A DNA stretch of 64,000 bases from Desulfurobacterium pacificum (lineage in GTDB: Bacteria > Aquificota > Aquificia > Desulfurobacteriales > Desulfurobacteriaceae), in contig NZ_FXUB01000001.1 in assembly GCF_900182835.1 (NCBI RefSeq), forward strand, positions 493,954 to 557,953, written 5' to 3'. The stretch's first letter is position 1. The number at the start of each line of letters is the position of its first letter. Of this stretch, positions 61,519 to 64,000 are shown piece by piece. Position numbers and translations under genes: made by a program. The notes beneath the pieces are model-generated. The model ran no database searches and was not told the origin of the DNA. It was given only the letters and a program-made list of their open reading frames with translations.

Positions 61519-63686
61519 TTACACTTTTCGTAAACGCCCTTCTCCTTAACGTATTCAATAAACCTTTTATAAGTCGGATGGGAAGAAAGCGTTTTAGCGT
61601 TTCCGACGCAGATAAGCTTCCTCTTTGCCCTCGTTATAGCAACGTTTAACCTCCTTAAATCTTTCAAAAATCCTATCTCACCGCTGTCGTTTGAACGAAC
61701 GAAAGAGATAACAATAACTTCCTTTTCCCTTCCCTGAAAGCCGTCAACAGAATTCACTTCCACTTTGGTTTCCTTCTCAATAAAAAGCTGCTTTAAAAGT
61801 TTTACCTGTGCAGCGTAAGGCGTTATCACTCCTATATCTTTCTTCTCAAGCCCCATCTTCAAAAGTTCTGAAACTAAGCTAACGCAGATTTTCGCTTCCT
61901 CGTAATTCTCGTAAGACGTTGAACCTTCAGCTTTAAACTCATAAGCGTTAATGGTAGAAGTATCCAAAAAGGCTAAAGGAACTTCAGGCGCTAAAACCTT
62001 TTCAAACTTAGTGGGACTGGAAACGCCTAAATCTTTAAGCGTTCTATTCTTAACTTCTTCAGCAGCTATTAGCTTCCCATCGTAAAACTCTTTATTGGGA
62101 AACTCCATTATCCTTTCATTCATTCTATACTGAATCTGCAGCATGCTTGAAAGCTCAGGATGCGCCTCTATTAAACGTTCAAAAAGCGTCTTTTCTAACT
62201 CTTTTGCTTCTTCGCTGGCAACGGTAGGCGGAAGTTGCTTGTGGTCTCCTGCTATGTAAAACCTATCAGCCCTCATTATAGGAATAAGCGTTGAAGGTTC
62301 TACCTGCTGGCTTCCCTCATCTATAACGGCTACGTCAAAGTGGAAACCTTCTAAAAGCTCCGATTTAACCATTGAGTTGGTAGATATAACAACGTCCGCG
62401 TCAGCAATGATTTCTCTGAAAATTATCGCTTCCATCTCTTTCAAAGCTTTTATGCGAACGTCTATCTCGTAGTTGGCAAGAATCCAGTTAGCCATTGAAC
62501 GGAGCGTTTTTTTGGGAACTCCCCTAAAGCTTTTACCTTTCCTTCCAAAGTAAACTATCTCATCGTCGCTCATTCCTCTTCTTAAAGAGGGAACAGGCTT
62601 TGTAAACTGGTCCCTCTTCTCTATAAGCTCTCTAACCTTCTGCCAGCCTTCTCTAACCTTTTCTGCCTTTTCGTGCTCTTCAAACAGCGCGTAGATGGAA
62701 AACTTTTCAAGCTCTTCCAAAACTCTTGCCGGATGCCCTATCCTGACGAGTTTCAGCTCAGGATACTTGCTCAGGTTTAAGAGAATGTTGTCCGCTGCTA
62801 TGTTTGAATCAGCAGTGGCTAAAACTTTATTGCCCCGTTTTACCAATTGAACGATAAGCTCTGTAATCGTTGACGTTTTTCCCGTTCCCGGAGGTCCGTG
62901 GATGAGGAAGAAGTGGGGGGAAGAGAGGGATTTTTTAACAGCTTTTAGCTGCGTTTCGTTCAAACGTTTATCGGCAGGTTCAAACTCAAAACTTTCCGAT
63001 TCAGGAAGTTCCGGCTGTTTCAATCCAACAATAATGTTTCTTAATTCCCTCTGCCTGCCAACGGCATGTCTCAATTCTTCTAAATTCTCTTCCATCCTCT
63101 TAAACGTTACGTCGTTAACGTAAAGGTCTATTCTTACGCCCTTTTTATAAACCCAGTTGGGCGGTCTATTATCAAAAGCAACGGTTATAGTCTTTTCTGT
63201 CAGCCTGGTTACCGTTCCCAAAAGGTCACTTTTTAAAGGATTTCCCTTACTAACTAAAACGATATCTCCCGTTGAAATTTCCGTCTCTATCGGTTTTTCC
63301 CTCCAGAAGCGAACCAGATGCAGGTGAAATTTTGTTCCTGCTTTACTTCCTTTCAGGTCAAGAATCGCTCTACCTAATAATTCCCTCTCTCTTCCCGATA
63401 ATCTCCTTATTTCCTCTTCCTGCGCTTCAATTTCAGCTATTCTTTCAATATCTATCAGATATTTAAACTTCTCAACGTAGTTGTGAACGGTGACAATCTC
63501 TCTAACAGTTTCCTCATCGGGAACGAAATCTTCAAAAACTCTGCAAAGAGACTCATCTTTAAGGAAAATCAACGTTTTTCCGTTGGCTATATACGTCTCT
63601 TTAACGTCACCCTTCTTTAGTCCTAACTTTTTAAGCTCCCTTTGAAACCTCTTCCCGTCATAAATTCCTTCAAGAAGTATCGGCAT
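61515..63686 (-). CDS. Superfamily 1 (UPF1/IGHMBP2-like) helicase
   Basis: This 723-residue ATP-dependent DNA or RNA helicase has an N-terminal beta-barrel region (about 115-200, GDIVLVSKGNPLKSDLLGTV) and motif I HGPPGTGKTSTITELIVQL near 262. Motif II is VIDEGSQQVEPS (DEGS), motif III GDHKQLPP, then QYRMNERIMEFPN and motifs V and VI VNSVDGFQGREKEVIVISFVRSN, LNVAITRAKRKL. This is the SF1B UPF1-like layout. The exact role is unknown; in archaea and bacteria such proteins are often annotated as DNA helicases. It is a single gene between the toxin gene and tgt. Confidence 0.92.
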   Translation of the reverse strand: MPILLEGIYDGKRFQRELKKLGLKKGDVKETYIANGKTLIFLKDESLCRVFEDFVPDEETVREIVTVHNYVEKFKYLIDIERIAEIEAQEEEIRRLSGRERELLGRAILDLKGSKAGTKFHLHLVRFWREKPIETEISTGDIVLVSKGNPLKSDLLGTVTRLTEKTITVAFDNRPPNWVYKKGVRIDLYVNDVTFKRMEENLEELRHAVGRQRELRNIIVGLKQPELPESESFEFEPADKRLNETQLKAVKKSLSSPHFFLIHGPPGTGKTSTITELIVQLVKRGNKVLATADSNIAADNILLNLSKYPELKLVRIGHPARVLEELEKFSIYALFEEHEKAEKVREGWQKVRELIEKRDQFTKPVPSLRRGMSDDEIVYFGRKGKSFRGVPKKTLRSMANWILANYEIDVRIKALKEMEAIIFREIIADADVVISTNSMVKSELLEGFHFDVAVIDEGSQQVEPSTLIPIMRADRFYIAGDHKQLPPTVASEEAKELEKTLFERLIEAHPELSSMLQIQYRMNERIMEFPNKEFYDGKLIAAEEVKNRTLKDLGVSSPTKFEKVLAPEVPLAFLDTSTINAYEFKAEGSTSYENYEEAKICVSLVSELLKMGLEKKDIGVITPYAAQVKLLKQLFIEKETKVEVNSVDGFQGREKEVIVISFVRSNDSGEIGFLKDLRRLNVAITRAKRKLICVGNAKTLSSHPTYKRFIEYVKEKGVYEKCN

Positions 63687-63747
63687 TTAACACTCCAAAA
63701 ATTAATATTGCTAAGAGTGAAATTATCCTTTTTGAAGAAAAGAGAAA

Positions 63748-64000
<253 letters not shown>

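Overview
This window looks like part of the chromosome of a thermophilic, anaerobic, chemolithoautotrophic bacterium, most likely an Aquificota member of the Desulfurobacteriaceae type (inference from gene content, not from a database match). The pointers are a V/A-type ATPase instead of an F-type one, a clustered succinyl-CoA synthetase and 2-oxoglutarate:ferredoxin oxidoreductase set as in the reductive TCA cycle, a group 3c-like [NiFe] hydrogenase joined to HdrA, NfnAB, indolepyruvate:ferredoxin oxidoreductase, a likely Hydrogenobacter-type phosphoserine phosphatase, and an archaeal-type prefoldin alpha. Genes are tightly packed, with many 1-26 nt overlaps. No gene-free stretch exceeds 300 bases; the longest is about 200 bases (59677-59876).

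Layout. 1-8545 (minus): one long run from a PP-loop sulfurtransferase-like gene through two UspA genes into the V-type ATPase genes G/H-C-I-K-F-E-A-B (B runs off the left edge), with a HepT/MntA toxin-antitoxin pair sitting between I and K. 8613-9176: long-form hibernation factor. 9350-14506 (plus): hdrA-mvhD fusion, hydrogenase small and large subunits and their maturation protease. 14563-17371: Uma2-like nuclease, lepA and the divergent tmRNA. 17381-22606: an oxygen-sensor-like ODP-GGDEF protein, a periplasmic disulfide protein, fabG, acpP, hemerythrin and truA. 22691-26468: antiporter and a glutamate-cysteine ligase-like/gamma-glutamyltransferase pair. 26458-32391 (minus): prmC-murA-hisG-PLD nuclease-glnD. 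32455-38987: porin, two divergent phenylacetate-CoA ligases, ACT protein, two tiny membrane proteins and an LctP-family permease. 39096-44072: sucCD-korDABC. 44118-47463: thioesterase, iorAB and a membrane protein. 47432-53009 (minus): nfnAB-sfsA-lipoprotein-HD-GYP. 53083-56424: YafQ/DinJ-type TA, pspA-like phosphatase, der and a zinc-ribbon protein. 56572-59676 (minus): the six-gene RAMP/prefoldin cluster. 59877-64000: KamA-family radical SAM enzyme, a PemK-type TA pair, an SF1 helicase and the end of tgt.

How the parts fit. Hydrogenase/HdrA can reduce ferredoxin with H2. Kor and Ior use reduced ferredoxin for reductive carboxylations, NfnAB balances ferredoxin with NADH and NADPH, and the V-type ATPase handles the ion gradient. 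The phenylacetate-CoA ligases plus IorAB could salvage aryl acids into aromatic amino acids.

The most unusual segment is 56572-59676. It has a clean promoter at one end, a strong terminator at the other, and six co-directional genes: an unknown soluble protein, a Csm5/RAMP-like protein with no CRISPR array nearby, prefoldin alpha, a 55-residue protein resembling only the prefoldin-beta hairpin, and two membrane-associated proteins. I know of no described system with this combination. A second window-wide oddity is a recurring oriented motif, a G tract followed by ATTTT, present in at least 20 copies on both strands inside coding sequence.
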